From contig NZ_FQVN01000005.1 in assembly GCF_900129375.1 (NCBI RefSeq), positions 310,001-374,000 on the forward strand: a DNA stretch of 64,000 bases, written 5' to 3'. How positions within the stretch are numbered: position 1 is the stretch's first letter; every line of letters starts with the position of its first letter. The position numbers were made by a program, and so were the translations under genes. Shown in pieces: positions 41,392-49,382 of the stretch. This stretch comes from Streptoalloteichus hindustanus (GTDB lineage Bacteria > Actinomycetota > Actinomycetes > Mycobacteriales > Pseudonocardiaceae). The notes below the pieces were generated by a model. That model saw nothing but the letters and a program-made list of their open reading frames with translations. It had not been told where the DNA came from and searched no databases.

Positions 41392-42480
41392 GTGTCCGTC
41401 CTGACCCGTCGAAGCCTCAACCGGGCGACGTTGGCCCGGCAGCTGTTGCTGCGGCGGGCGGAGACGTCCGTCCTCGACGTGGTGGGGCACCTCGTCGGCC
41501 TCCAGGGCCAGGACCCCGACCCGCCGTACGTCGGGCTGTGGAACCGGATGTCGTCCTTCCGGCTCGACGACCTGACGGAGTCGCTGTGCCAACGGGAGAT
41601 CGTCCGGGCGACCCTGATGCGGGGCACCCAACACCTGGTCACCGCCGAGGACTACCGGTGGCTCCGGCCGCTGTTGCAGCCCTTGCTGGACCGCTGGCAG
41701 AAGGGCGCTTTCGGGAAGGCCACCGCCGGGATCGACCTCGCCGAGCTGGCCGCCGTCGCGCGCTCCGCCCTCGACGGGACCACCCTGACCCGACCGGAGC
41801 TCGGCCGGGTGCTGACCGAGCGCTGGCCGGGGCGGGACCCGGTCGCGCTGGCCCGATCCGTCCAGGGCCTGCTGCCGGTGGTGCACCCGCCGCCCGACGG
41901 CACCTGGGGGCGACGGGGCAGGACACCCTTCGCGCTCGCCGACCAGTGGCTCGACCGGCCGTTGACCGACGCGCCCTCCGCCAGGGACCTCGTCACGCGG
42001 TACCTCGCGGCCTTCGGACCGGCCTCCGTCCAGGACGTCCAGGCGTGGAGTGGGCTGACCCGGCTCCGCGAGGTGGTCGACTCGCTCCGGCCGGGACTGC
42101 TGGTGTTCCGGAGCGAGGCCGGGCGGGAGCTGTTCGACCTCCCGGATGCGCCACGACCCGAACCGGACGTGCCGGCGCCCGTGCGTTTCCTGGCCGCGCT
42201 GGACAACGTGGTCCTCGCCCACGCCGACCGCACCCGCATGATGACCGACGAACAGCGCCAGCACGTCGGTGTCGAGGCGGCAGTGACCGTCGACGGTTTC
42301 GTGCGGGGTCTCTGGAAGATCACGCGCGATGGGCACACCGCTTCCCTGGTCGTCCGGCTCTTCACACCACTGTCTACAGTGGACGAGGAGGACGTGGTGC
42401 GGGAAGGACTGCGCCTCCTGCGTTTCGCGGCGGCGGACGCGGAGAACCACGACGTCCGGTTCCGCTCCGTCAGCGACTGA
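41392..42480 (+). CDS. Winged-helix DNA-binding protein of the AlkZ/YcaQ (HTH_42) family
   Basis: 362 residues, GTG start after GGAGAGA. Triple winged-helix family: RRSLNRATLARQLLLRR, VGHLVGLQGQDPDPPYVGLW, REIVRATLMRGTQHLVTAED, and a C-terminal IDGFVRG-like segment (VTVDGFVRGLWKI). The QGQ in the second block corresponds to the Q-x-Q motif used by AlkZ-type glycosylases that unhook DNA crosslinks. Genes of this family are frequent in actinomycetes, some near genotoxin clusters. Here it is about 28 kb from the tlm genes, so a link is speculative. Confidence 0.78.
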   Translation: MSVLTRRSLNRATLARQLLLRRAETSVLDVVGHLVGLQGQDPDPPYVGLWNRMSSFRLDDLTESLCQREIVRATLMRGTQHLVTAEDYRWLRPLLQPLLDRWQKGAFGKATAGIDLAELAAVARSALDGTTLTRPELGRVLTERWPGRDPVALARSVQGLLPVVHPPPDGTWGRRGRTPFALADQWLDRPLTDAPSARDLVTRYLAAFGPASVQDVQAWSGLTRLREVVDSLRPGLLVFRSEAGRELFDLPDAPRPEPDVPAPVRFLAALDNVVLAHADRTRMMTDEQRQHVGVEAAVTVDGFVRGLWKITRDGHTASLVVRLFTPLSTVDEEDVVREGLRLLRFAAADAENHDVRFRSVSD

Positions 42481-42546
42481 TCCTCTGCCGAGGTCTCCGG
42501 CACCCGTCCCCGTCGAGACGCGGCGGGGGCGGACGGCGCGTGCGGG

Positions 42547-43200
42547 CTAGGAGATCGCCGGCTTCTGGGCCAGGAGACAGGCCTGCCGGGTCTTCTCGGT
42601 CGAGACGGGCTCGCGCACCGTTCGGACGTTGACGATGAAACCGGTTGCTCGCAACAGGTCCTCGACCTGGTCGGGCGACAACCGGTGGAAGTCCAGCGAG
42701 ACGGGGTGGCCGAACGGCTGCTCGACGTGCATCGGCCGGTCGCCGACCTGGAAGGCGGTCAGCAGGTGCCCGCCGGGGACCAGCAGCCGGTGGAACTCGG
42801 CGAACACCGCCGGCAGGAGCTCCGGCGGCGTGTGGATGAGCGAGTACCACGAGACGACGCCGCCGAGAGAGCCGTCGGCCAGGTCGAGTGCGGTCATCGA
42901 GCCCTGGTCGAAGCGCAGACCGGGATGCAGTCGGCGGGCCACCGCGACCATCTCCGACGACAGGTCGACCCCGAACACGTCCACGCCGAGCGAGTGCAGG
43001 AGCGCCGTCACGTGGCCGGGACCGCTGCCGAGGTCGGCGACCGGACCGAGGTCGGCGGTGCGCGCGAGTTCGGCGAACGCGGTGAGCAGCGCGCGGTCCA
43101 CCGGCTTGACGTCGAGCTCGGTCCGGAACAGCTCGGCGTAGTCGACGGCGATGGCGTCGTAGAACGCCTGGGTGGTGCTCAGTGAGGAGGGATCGGCCAT
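42547..43200 (-). CDS. Class I SAM-dependent methyltransferase
   Basis: 217 residues from the ATG at 43200. Motif I VADLGSGPGHVTALLHSLG, acidic VDLSSEMVAVARR, motif II/III region LDLADGSLGGVVSWYSLIHT and LVPGGHLLTAF. This is the UbiE/Methyltransf_11 group common in actinomycetes, often of unknown substrate. It converges with the AlkZ-like gene. Confidence 0.82.
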   Translation of the reverse strand: MADPSSLSTTQAFYDAIAVDYAELFRTELDVKPVDRALLTAFAELARTADLGPVADLGSGPGHVTALLHSLGVDVFGVDLSSEMVAVARRLHPGLRFDQGSMTALDLADGSLGGVVSWYSLIHTPPELLPAVFAEFHRLLVPGGHLLTAFQVGDRPMHVEQPFGHPVSLDFHRLSPDQVEDLLRATGFIVNVRTVREPVSTEKTRQACLLAQKPAIS

Positions 43201-43298
43201 GGCCAGGAACAGTAGCCCGCCGCCGGCGGCGGGGTCCGCCCGTCGAGAACTGTCGACAGATCTGGTCCGGTTTGGTTGTCCCTGCCCGAATCGGGGCG

Positions 43299-44285
43299 TC
43301 AGAGCCAGTCGTTGCGGGAGGCGTGCAGCGCGAGTTGGAACCGGCTGGTCGCCCCTGCCTGCTCCATCAGGAGGCTGAGCCGGCGGAAGAAGGTCCGCTT
43401 GCTGATGCCCAGTTCCCTGGCGATCGAGTCGTCGTCGGCGCCGGCCGCGAGCAGGGCCAACAACATCCGGTCGTGGGCCCGGAGCCGGTGGGCGTGCGTC
43501 CCGCCGTTGATGTCGAGGGGCGACGCGGAGCGCCAACAGAGTTCGAACAGTCCTTCCAGGGCGCGGAAGAGGCTGGACGGGCGGACGATCAGCAGGGAGT
43601 CGTTGCGCTCGGTGTCGTCGATGGTGAAGGACACGAAGGCGATGCTGCGGTCCAGAACGGAGAGTTTGACCGGGACGCGGGGAAGGGTCCGCGCCTGTTC
43701 CCCGGCCTTCATGCACGGCACGATGTTCTCCTTCAGGTAGTGCGGCCGGCGCAGCGAACTCCGGGAGTACACGACGCGGTAGGAGATGCCCTCGCGGAGT
43801 TGGCGCTCCTCGCTCTCGTTCCTGACCCTGCTGTAGAAGTGCGGCGGGGAGTCGAGCCGGCGGACCTCCTGCCGGGGAATGCTGTGCGTCAGCTGCTTGA
43901 TCCGCTCCGGGATGGCCGCGCCCGTGACCACCTCGACCAGGTCCTCGGTGGGCTGCCCGCACAGGTGCCGCCGGAACGCGTCGTACGCCCGCTGGGTCGC
44001 CACCCTGGCCTGTTCGAGCTCGGCCCGGCGGCGGAGGCTGAGCACGTCGAGCCCGGTCGCCGGCGGCACCGGGACGTAGCGCGGCTCCGCGTCGCCGGTC
44101 AGGGCCACCAGTCCGGTCTCCAGGAGATCTGTCAGCTCCGACGCCGGTCCCGGCACGGCGGCCGCGAGTTGGTCCGCCGTCATCGGCCCGGTGGACAGGA
44201 GGGCCTGGTAGGCGGAGACGGCCCACGCGCCGAGGCCGAGGTGGCCGAGGTGCCGGGTCAGGTCGGGCGCGTCCATGCGCGACAT
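43299..44285 (-). CDS. TrmB/LuxR-like transcriptional regulator
   Basis: 328 residues; ATG at 44285, with an alternative ATG three codons in. The N-terminal 75 residues resemble a TrmB-type winged helix (GLGAWAVSAYQALLSTGPMT, ADQLAAAVPGPASELTDLLE). The middle contains a phospholipase D-like or ligand region (VRRLDSPPHFYSRVRNE, YRVVYSRSSLRRP, LPRVPVKLSVLDRSIAFVSF). The C-terminal 60 residues are a LuxR-like helix-turn-helix (DDSIARELGISKRTFFRRLS). This build is widespread in Streptomyces and relatives. Confidence 0.78.
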   Translation of the reverse strand: MSRMDAPDLTRHLGHLGLGAWAVSAYQALLSTGPMTADQLAAAVPGPASELTDLLETGLVALTGDAEPRYVPVPPATGLDVLSLRRRAELEQARVATQRAYDAFRRHLCGQPTEDLVEVVTGAAIPERIKQLTHSIPRQEVRRLDSPPHFYSRVRNESEERQLREGISYRVVYSRSSLRRPHYLKENIVPCMKAGEQARTLPRVPVKLSVLDRSIAFVSFTIDDTERNDSLLIVRPSSLFRALEGLFELCWRSASPLDINGGTHAHRLRAHDRMLLALLAAGADDDSIARELGISKRTFFRRLSLLMEQAGATSRFQLALHASRNDWL

Positions 44286-44770
44286 GGTATGGATCGCGGT
44301 GGACGCGCGATCCCCTGAGGTGTGGGCCTCGACGTCGGGATGACTGGTTGATCAAGCGGTTCACGGCCGCGCGTGCCCGCCCGGCCGAGGTGCCCGGCAT
44401 CTCCCCGCTGCTCCGAATTCCGTCCGTCGCCCGGGTTTCACGGGGATTCTGTCCGCGGTTCCTGGTTTTCCGGCCCCGCGTGGCGATCCTTCGGTGCCGC
44501 ACGCTGCCAGTGGCACGACAGTGACGACAGCGCGTCCCGGATGGTGCATGATCCCGCGGAGAGGAAGCCGTCAGGCGCCGATGCCAGCGGACGGACCGCG
44601 GAACCAACGACGCACCGCGTTCCCGTCCAGCCCCTTCGCGCGAAGTCGGAGGGGCGTCCACGACTGGATCGACACAGTGGTCGGTCCCCCCTCGCGCGTG
44701 TGCTCGCGCACGCCGGGGAATCGCTCGCGGACTGGCGAACCGCGCGCCCGAGGAAGGATGGAGGTCCACA
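44286..44770. other. Intergenic region without a recognisable gene
   Basis: 485 bases between divergent genes. It is less GC-rich in places (about 44340-44560) and must contain both promoters. GTTGATCAAGCGG occurs at about 44347, and AAGGATGGAGG before 44771 is the ribosome binding site of the phosphatase gene. I see no ORF with plausible codon use. Confidence 0.45.
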
Positions 44771-45325
44771 ATGGTGCGACTGCGGACCAAAGCTGTCGGT
44801 CTGCTGGTCTCCGCGTTGGCCATGACGCTGACCGCGACGACCGCTCACGCGGCCCAGAGCGACCTGCCGAGCTACGAGCAGTGGCAGCGCGACGTCCGGG
44901 AGTCGTTGGAGGGGGTCCACGAGTACCTCGACAGCGCGCGGGGTCGGAACGCGGCGATCGTGTTGGACATCGACAACACCGCGCTGGAGACCGAGTACCA
45001 CCGGGGCCGGGCCAACAAGCCGGTGCTGGAGGCCGCCCGGCACGCGAAGCGGTTGGGCATGACGGTGCTCATCGTCTCGGCCCGCAAGGTCGGCCACGAG
45101 GAGAGCGCGCTGGACCAGCTCCGGCGGGCCGGCTACGAGCCGGACAAGATCTGCCTGAAGCGCAAGGGCGAGCGCAACGCGGAGGGGAAGCTCCGCTGCC
45201 GCAAGAAGTTCACCGCTGAGGGCTACCGCATCACCGCGAACATCGGCAACCGGGACACGGACTTCGAGGGCGGCTACTACGACCGCCGGTTCCAGCTCCC
45301 GGACTACGACGGCGAGTTGAGCTGA
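44771..45325 (+). CDS. Secreted HAD-family (class B-like) acid phosphatase
   Basis: 184 residues, ATG after AAGGATGGAGG. A signal peptide covers residues 1-28 (KAVGLLVSALAMTLTATTAHA). The HAD motif I is VLDIDNTALET with catalytic D66 and D68; motif II is LIVSARK, and ITANIGNRDTDFEGG carries the acidic motif IV region. Acid phosphatases of this kind release phosphate from nucleotides outside the membrane. A terminator hairpin follows. Confidence 0.82.
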   Translation: MVRLRTKAVGLLVSALAMTLTATTAHAAQSDLPSYEQWQRDVRESLEGVHEYLDSARGRNAAIVLDIDNTALETEYHRGRANKPVLEAARHAKRLGMTVLIVSARKVGHEESALDQLRRAGYEPDKICLKRKGERNAEGKLRCRKKFTAEGYRITANIGNRDTDFEGGYYDRRFQLPDYDGELS

Positions 45326-45349
45326 TCAACGGGACGCGCAACCGCGGGC

Positions 45350-45378
45350 GGGCTCACGGCCACACCGGCCGTGGGCCC
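45350..45378. terminator. Terminator hairpin between convergent genes
   Basis: CACGGCC (45355-45361) pairs with GGCCGTG (45367-45373) and GGGC (45350-45353) with GCCC (45375-45378). It lies 25 bases after the phosphatase stop and 27 before the response regulator stop on the other strand. Confidence 0.65.
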
Positions 45379-45404
45379 GTCCTGTGTCCGGTTCTCCCGA
45401 GCTG

Positions 45405-46091
45405 TCACGGGTTTCCCGCGAGGCCGTGGTGGTACATGTAGCGCACCGCGTCGCTCCGGTTGCGGGCGCCGATCTTCGCGAAGGCGTTGTTGATGTGCGT
45501 CTTCACCGTGGACGCCTCGACGGAGAGCTCCGCCGCGATCTCGGCGTTGGACAGGCCGCGCGCGATGCGGGTGAGCACGTCGAGTTCCCGGTTGGTGAGC
45601 CCGTCGGGGAGGTCGCGCGTCCCGGCCGCTGATCTCGGGGCGCCGCCCGCCCCGGGGAGGGCGGCGACCAGTTGGGCCGTCACCGCCGCGTCGAACGTCG
45701 ACTGCCCCTGGGCGCAGGACCGGATCGCCGTCGTGATCTGCGCCCGGCTCGCCTCCTTGGTCAGGTAGCCCCGCGCGCCCGCGGTCAGCGCGGCCGCGAC
45801 CAGGTCGTGGTCCGCGTAGGTCGACAGCACCAGCACCGCGACGTCGGGGTGGTGCCGGCGCAGTCGCGCGGTGGCCGCGACCCCGTCCAGCACCGGCATC
45901 CGGAGGTCCATCAGCACCACGTGCGGGCTGGTCTCGGCGACCAGGCGCACGGCCTCGGCCCCGTCCCCGGCCTGGCCCACGACCTCGAACCCGTCGGAGA
46001 GCTCGACCAGCGCGGCCAACCCCTCCCGCACGGCCTGCTGGTCGTCCACGACGAGGACGCGGATCGTCCCGTCCTCCGCCCCGCCCGCCAT
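45405..46091 (-). CDS. NarL/FixJ-family response regulator
   Basis: 228 residues from the ATG at 46091, about 8 bases after GAGGAG; a GTG three codons upstream is possible. Receiver domain at residues 9-130 with the acidic pocket VVDDQQ and the phosphorylated D62 (VVLMDLRMPVLDG), lysine in GYLTKEASR. LuxR helix-turn-helix at the C-terminus (LTNRELDVLTRIARGLSNAE, VKTHINNAFAKIG). It is divergent from the sensor kinase transcription unit, 189 bases away from its first gene, and is the natural partner of that kinase. Confidence 0.88.
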   Translation of the reverse strand: MAGGAEDGTIRVLVVDDQQAVREGLAALVELSDGFEVVGQAGDGAEAVRLVAETSPHVVLMDLRMPVLDGVAATARLRRHHPDVAVLVLSTYADHDLVAAALTAGARGYLTKEASRAQITTAIRSCAQGQSTFDAAVTAQLVAALPGAGGAPRSAAGTRDLPDGLTNRELDVLTRIARGLSNAEIAAELSVEASTVKTHINNAFAKIGARNRSDAVRYMYHHGLAGNP

Positions 46092-46158
46092 TCCCACCAC
46101 TCCTCAGCACTGGTCGCCGTTCCCCAACCTAGAGGCCCGCTCCGCCGGCCGACGCGGC

Positions 46159-46234
46159 GTCCACCGTCCCGGGTGGACGGCGCAGCCCGGATTTCCACCC
46201 GCCCCTCCACCCCCGGGTGGTCCCGGTCCACCCG
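46159..46234. promoter_or_regulatory. Cluster of GTCCACC/GGGTGG dyads, probable response-regulator sites
   Basis: Within 76 bases there are GTCCACC facing GGTGGAC (46159-46178), a CCACCCG at 46195-46201, the palindrome CCACCCCCGGGTGG at 46207-46220, and CCACCCG at 46228-46234. They lie between the response regulator and the kinase operon. Repeated inverted CCACCC elements are what a NarL-type dimer could bind to control both directions. Confidence 0.5.
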
Positions 46235-46280
46235 CCTTCCGGCCTACCGTCCAGGTATTCGATGGAAGGAAAAAGGGGAA

Positions 46281-46487
46281 ATGAACCTCGCCCTGGACGC
46301 CGAGGGCGTCATGAACATCCTTTTGCTCCGGTTCGCGCTCATCGCGTGCGGTGTGGCGGTGCTGGTGGTCATCGGTTTCGCGGTCCTTCTCGTGCTCCGG
46401 CGGAAGGGGCGGCTGGACGACGCCCGCCGGCACGCGGAGCCGCTGGTCCGCGCCTGGTTGGAGAACCGGCGCGGACGGCGGAGGTGA
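46281..46487 (+). CDS. Small single-span membrane protein ahead of a sensor kinase
   Basis: 68 residues, ATG after AAAAGGGGAA. One clear transmembrane helix at about residues 15-40 (LLLRFALIACGVAVLVVIGF), with a strongly basic tail (LRRKGRLDDARRHAEPLVRA, RRGRRR). It is the first gene of the operon containing a second small membrane protein and a histidine kinase and overlaps the second by 4 bases (GTGA). No family recognised. Confidence 0.7.
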   Translation: MNLALDAEGVMNILLLRFALIACGVAVLVVIGFAVLLVLRRKGRLDDARRHAEPLVRAWLENRRGRRR

Positions 46488-46657
46488 GCGACGTGCGCCA
46501 GATCGACGGGCTCGCCGCCAGCCTCGCCAGCGGCGGGGGCGGCCTTCTCGCCGAACTCCTCCTCCACAAGTTGTGGCAGATGGGGATCGTGGTCGTCGTC
46601 GCGGTTCTCGCGCTCATCGCGATGGTTATCATCTGGCGGAAAGTGGGTGGAAAGTAG
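46484..46657 (+). CDS. Second small single-span membrane protein
   Basis: 57 residues; a GTG overlaps the stop of the preceding gene, preceded by GGCGGAGG. An amphipathic N-terminal half (IDGLAASLASGGGGLLAELL) is followed by one transmembrane helix (MGIVVVVAVLALIAMVIIW) and the tail RKVGGK. It lies 40 bases before the histidine kinase start. No known family; together with the preceding gene it may assist or be sensed by the kinase, or be a membrane-active peptide. Confidence 0.66.
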   Translation: MSDVRQIDGLAASLASGGGGLLAELLLHKLWQMGIVVVVAVLALIAMVIIWRKVGGK

Positions 46658-46697
46658 TTTTCGCGGCCCGCCCCGCGGAGAAGTGAGAAGAGCGCAG

Positions 46698-47846
46698 ATG
46701 CCATCGGAACACCAGCTCTCCGGGTCACGAACCGACACCGCGCGGCTGGTGCTGCTCCTGATGGGCACGGGCATGCTGATCGCCGCCATGGCCACGGCCA
46801 GGGAGAGCTCGCCGTGGGTGTGGGGCGGCTACGCGGTGAGCCTGGTCTGTTGGTTCCTCTACCTCGCGTGGGACCGGCGGCGGCCGGGCCTGGCGGGCGC
46901 GGCGGTCGTCCTCAGCGCCGCCGCCCCGGCGCTGGTGTCGGGCGTGGCCGCGGACTCCACCGCGATGATCATGGTCTGCGTCGTGCTCGGCCGGTTCGCC
47001 GCCTGGGTGGTGCCGAGCGCGCGGCAGCTCGCCGCCGGCATCGCCGCCTGCGTCGGGCTGACGGTCGCCAGCGGCGCGGTGGCCGGGCGGCCGCTGGCGG
47101 AGTTGCTGGAGTCCGCCCTGTTCATCCTGCTGCTCACCCTGCTCGGGCTGAACCACCGGCAGTACCACCTCCGGGCGGAGCAGGCCGAGCTCCTGCTCCG
47201 GCAGAGCGACCTGGTGCGCCAGGAACAGGCCAGGACGTCGGCGCTGCACGAGCGGGCCCGGATCGCGCGGGAGATCCACGACGTGCTGGCGCACTCGCTC
47301 GGCGCGTTGAGCGTCCAGTTGCAGGTCGCCGACGCCCTGCTGGAGAAAGGCGACGTCGAGGCGTCGCGGGAGCGGGTGCGCCGCTGCCACCAACTCGCCG
47401 AGGACGGACTGGTGGAGGCGCGCGGCGCGGTGGCCGCGCTGCGGGAGGACGTCCCGCCGCTGGCCGTGGCGCTGGCCGACCTCGCCGAGAGGTTCCGCCA
47501 GGACCACGGTGGCCGGATCGAGACGCGGACGACCGGCGCCGAACGCCCGCTCTCGGCGGGCGCGACCGTCGCGTTGGTGGCCGTGGCCCGCGAGGCGCTC
47601 ACCAACGCGACGAAGCACGCGCCAGGCGCACGGGTCGAGGTCTCTCTCGCGTACCTCGACGACGCGGTGCGGCTGGACGTGCGGAACGAGATGCGGGGCG
47701 CGGATCTCCGCCCGCGGAGCGACCGGGAGCCGGGGTACGGGTTGCGGGGGATGCGAGAGCGGATCGCACTGGTGGGCGGAACGCTCGACGCGGAGGGGGA
47801 AGCAGACGGAACGCACTGGAGAGTCACCGCGCGGCTACCCGAGTAG
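46698..47846 (+). CDS. NarL-type sensor histidine kinase (HisKA_3)
   Basis: 382 residues. About five to six transmembrane helices occupy residues 15-150 (LVLLLMGTGMLIAAMATA ... GYAVSLVCWFLYLAW ... LAGAAVVLSAAAPALVSGV ... ALFILLLTLLGLN). The dimerisation/phosphoacceptor segment ARIAREIHDVLAHSLGALSV has H194. The ATPase domain shows VAREALTNATKHAPGARVEV and GYGLRGMRERIALVGG. With no large extracellular domain it probably senses membrane stress or the small proteins encoded with it. Partner of the divergent response regulator. Confidence 0.88.
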   Translation: MPSEHQLSGSRTDTARLVLLLMGTGMLIAAMATARESSPWVWGGYAVSLVCWFLYLAWDRRRPGLAGAAVVLSAAAPALVSGVAADSTAMIMVCVVLGRFAAWVVPSARQLAAGIAACVGLTVASGAVAGRPLAELLESALFILLLTLLGLNHRQYHLRAEQAELLLRQSDLVRQEQARTSALHERARIAREIHDVLAHSLGALSVQLQVADALLEKGDVEASRERVRRCHQLAEDGLVEARGAVAALREDVPPLAVALADLAERFRQDHGGRIETRTTGAERPLSAGATVALVAVAREALTNATKHAPGARVEVSLAYLDDAVRLDVRNEMRGADLRPRSDREPGYGLRGMRERIALVGGTLDAEGEADGTHWRVTARLPE

Positions 47847-47908
47847 TCCCGGAGAACGCCGGGAATGGACACTGTGGACAGTGCGGGCACGGTGGGGAAA
47901 CTGGGAGC

Positions 47909-48649
47909 GTGGACTCGCGGGAGATCAGGATCGTCGGCGACCGGGTGATCCGTCCCGCTCACTGGTGGACTCCGACCGTGCACGCGCTGCTGCGGCATCT
48001 CCACGAGGTGGGGTTCGACCGGGTGCCACTGCCCCTGGGCCTGACCGACGACCACGAGACGCTGCGCTGGATTCCCGGCGACTCCGGTCGCGCGGGCTGG
48101 TCCCGGGTCGTGCCGGAGGCGGGGCTGCGGGCGTTCGCGCGGTTGCTGCGGGACTACCACGAGGCGGTGCGGGGATTCGTGCCGCCCGCCACGGCGTCCT
48201 GGGCGCTGTCGTACCTCCAGCCGGACGCGGACCCGATCGTCTGCCACGGCGACTTCGGGCCGTGGAACGTCGTGTGGGACGACCTGACACCGGTCGGACT
48301 GCTGGATTTCGACCTCGCCGGCCCGGCCGCGCGGACCTATGACGTCGCGTACGCGCTGGAGTACGTCGCTCCCTTCCGCGCTGACGCGGAGGCCGTGTGC
48401 TGGCTCGCCCACGACGCCCCTCCTGACCGGCGCCGCCGAATCGAGGTGTTCGCCGAGGAGTACGGCCTGACCGGAACCGAGGGGTTGGTGGACGCGGTGA
48501 TCGAGCGCCAACGGCTGGATGCCGCGCACGTGGCAGCCCTCGCCGAACGGGGACTGGAGCCGCAGCGTGGTTGGGTCGCGAGTGGACGTCTGGCGGAGCT
48601 GGCGGGCCGCGTCCGGTGGTCGGAGGAGAACGGCCACCTGTTCCGGTGA
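47909..48649 (+). CDS. Phosphotransferase (APH-like) family protein
   Basis: 246 residues, GTG start after CTGGGAG. The C-terminal lobe of the APH/choline kinase fold is intact: VCHGDFGPWNVVWDD (catalytic HGD) and GLLDFDLAGPAARTYDVAYA (metal-binding DFD). The N-terminal lobe is short, typical of actinobacterial proteins annotated as phosphotransferase enzyme family; the substrate cannot be predicted. Confidence 0.75.
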   Translation: MDSREIRIVGDRVIRPAHWWTPTVHALLRHLHEVGFDRVPLPLGLTDDHETLRWIPGDSGRAGWSRVVPEAGLRAFARLLRDYHEAVRGFVPPATASWALSYLQPDADPIVCHGDFGPWNVVWDDLTPVGLLDFDLAGPAARTYDVAYALEYVAPFRADAEAVCWLAHDAPPDRRRRIEVFAEEYGLTGTEGLVDAVIERQRLDAAHVAALAERGLEPQRGWVASGRLAELAGRVRWSEENGHLFR

Positions 48650-48697
48650 GGGTGACCACCCAGTCCTGTCCACTGAGGACTGTCTCGGTCGGAGTGA

Positions 48698-49162
48698 TCA
48701 GTCGAACCAGTTGAAGACCACGTCGCCCACGCGGTCCGGGCGGTGGTACGCGATGTCCTGGCGCTCTGCGGGAGACAGGGCGCGGGTCTGGCTGTGGGTG
48801 AGTGGTCGCTCCAGTTCGGACGGTTCCGCGACCCGCAGGCCGGCGTGGCGGAACAGGTCGCCTCGCGGCACCGGGCGGAACGCGGTGGCGAGCTCACCGG
48901 GAGCCCGGTCGTCCGCGGCGGCGACGAGGGCGGTCGGGACGTTGAGCAGCAGTCGGATGACGTCGCTGTCGCCGAGCTGGACGCGGATCTCGTAGTAGTT
49001 GCGCGCCGGCCCAGGGGCGGTTGGCTGGCCAAGCACCCGGGATTCCGTCTCCCTCGCCACCTGGTGCACGACGGCCAACCAGTGCGCGCACAGCTCGCTG
49101 TCGGTCGACGCCGTCGCGACACCAGGGATGAGGAGGCTTTCAGCGCCCCGCTTGCCCGTCAT
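48698..49162 (-). CDS. Hypothetical protein
   Basis: 154 residues if begun at the ATG at 49162; the frame is open upstream but loses protein-like composition there. The readable core includes RNYYEIRVQLGDSDVIRLLL, VPTALVAAADDRAP and the C-terminal DIAYHRPDRVGDVVFNWFD. No family recognised; soluble. It converges with the phosphotransferase gene. Confidence 0.55.
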   Translation of the reverse strand: MTGKRGAESLLIPGVATASTDSELCAHWLAVVHQVARETESRVLGQPTAPGPARNYYEIRVQLGDSDVIRLLLNVPTALVAAADDRAPGELATAFRPVPRGDLFRHAGLRVAEPSELERPLTHSQTRALSPAERQDIAYHRPDRVGDVVFNWFD

Positions 49163-49382
49163 CAGCCCAGCGTCGCACGCCTGGTTCGCGTCGTGCTTCG
49201 GTTTTGTGCCCCCGGGCTTCGGGTCGGGCTCGTACTCCCGACCAGGAGTTCGACGAACGACAGGCGGAACCAGAGTCGGAAGAGGCGAGTCGATGATTGT
49301 CCATAGAGGACGGTGAGAGACGAGTGTCGAGGGGGAAGGGTGGACGGTGCGGTGTGAAGATCGATGGCGACGCGCCCATGTC

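Noticed and set aside
41183-42450. Reverse-strand 412-codon frame opposite the AlkZ-like gene
   Set aside because: It mirrors a gene with recognisable motifs and has typical antisense composition.
15578-44360. A shared GTTGATCAAGCG string at about 15582 and 44347 as an attachment-site or repeat pair
   Set aside because: Only 12 bases, mostly the common TGATCA palindrome, with no integrase or mobility gene in the window.
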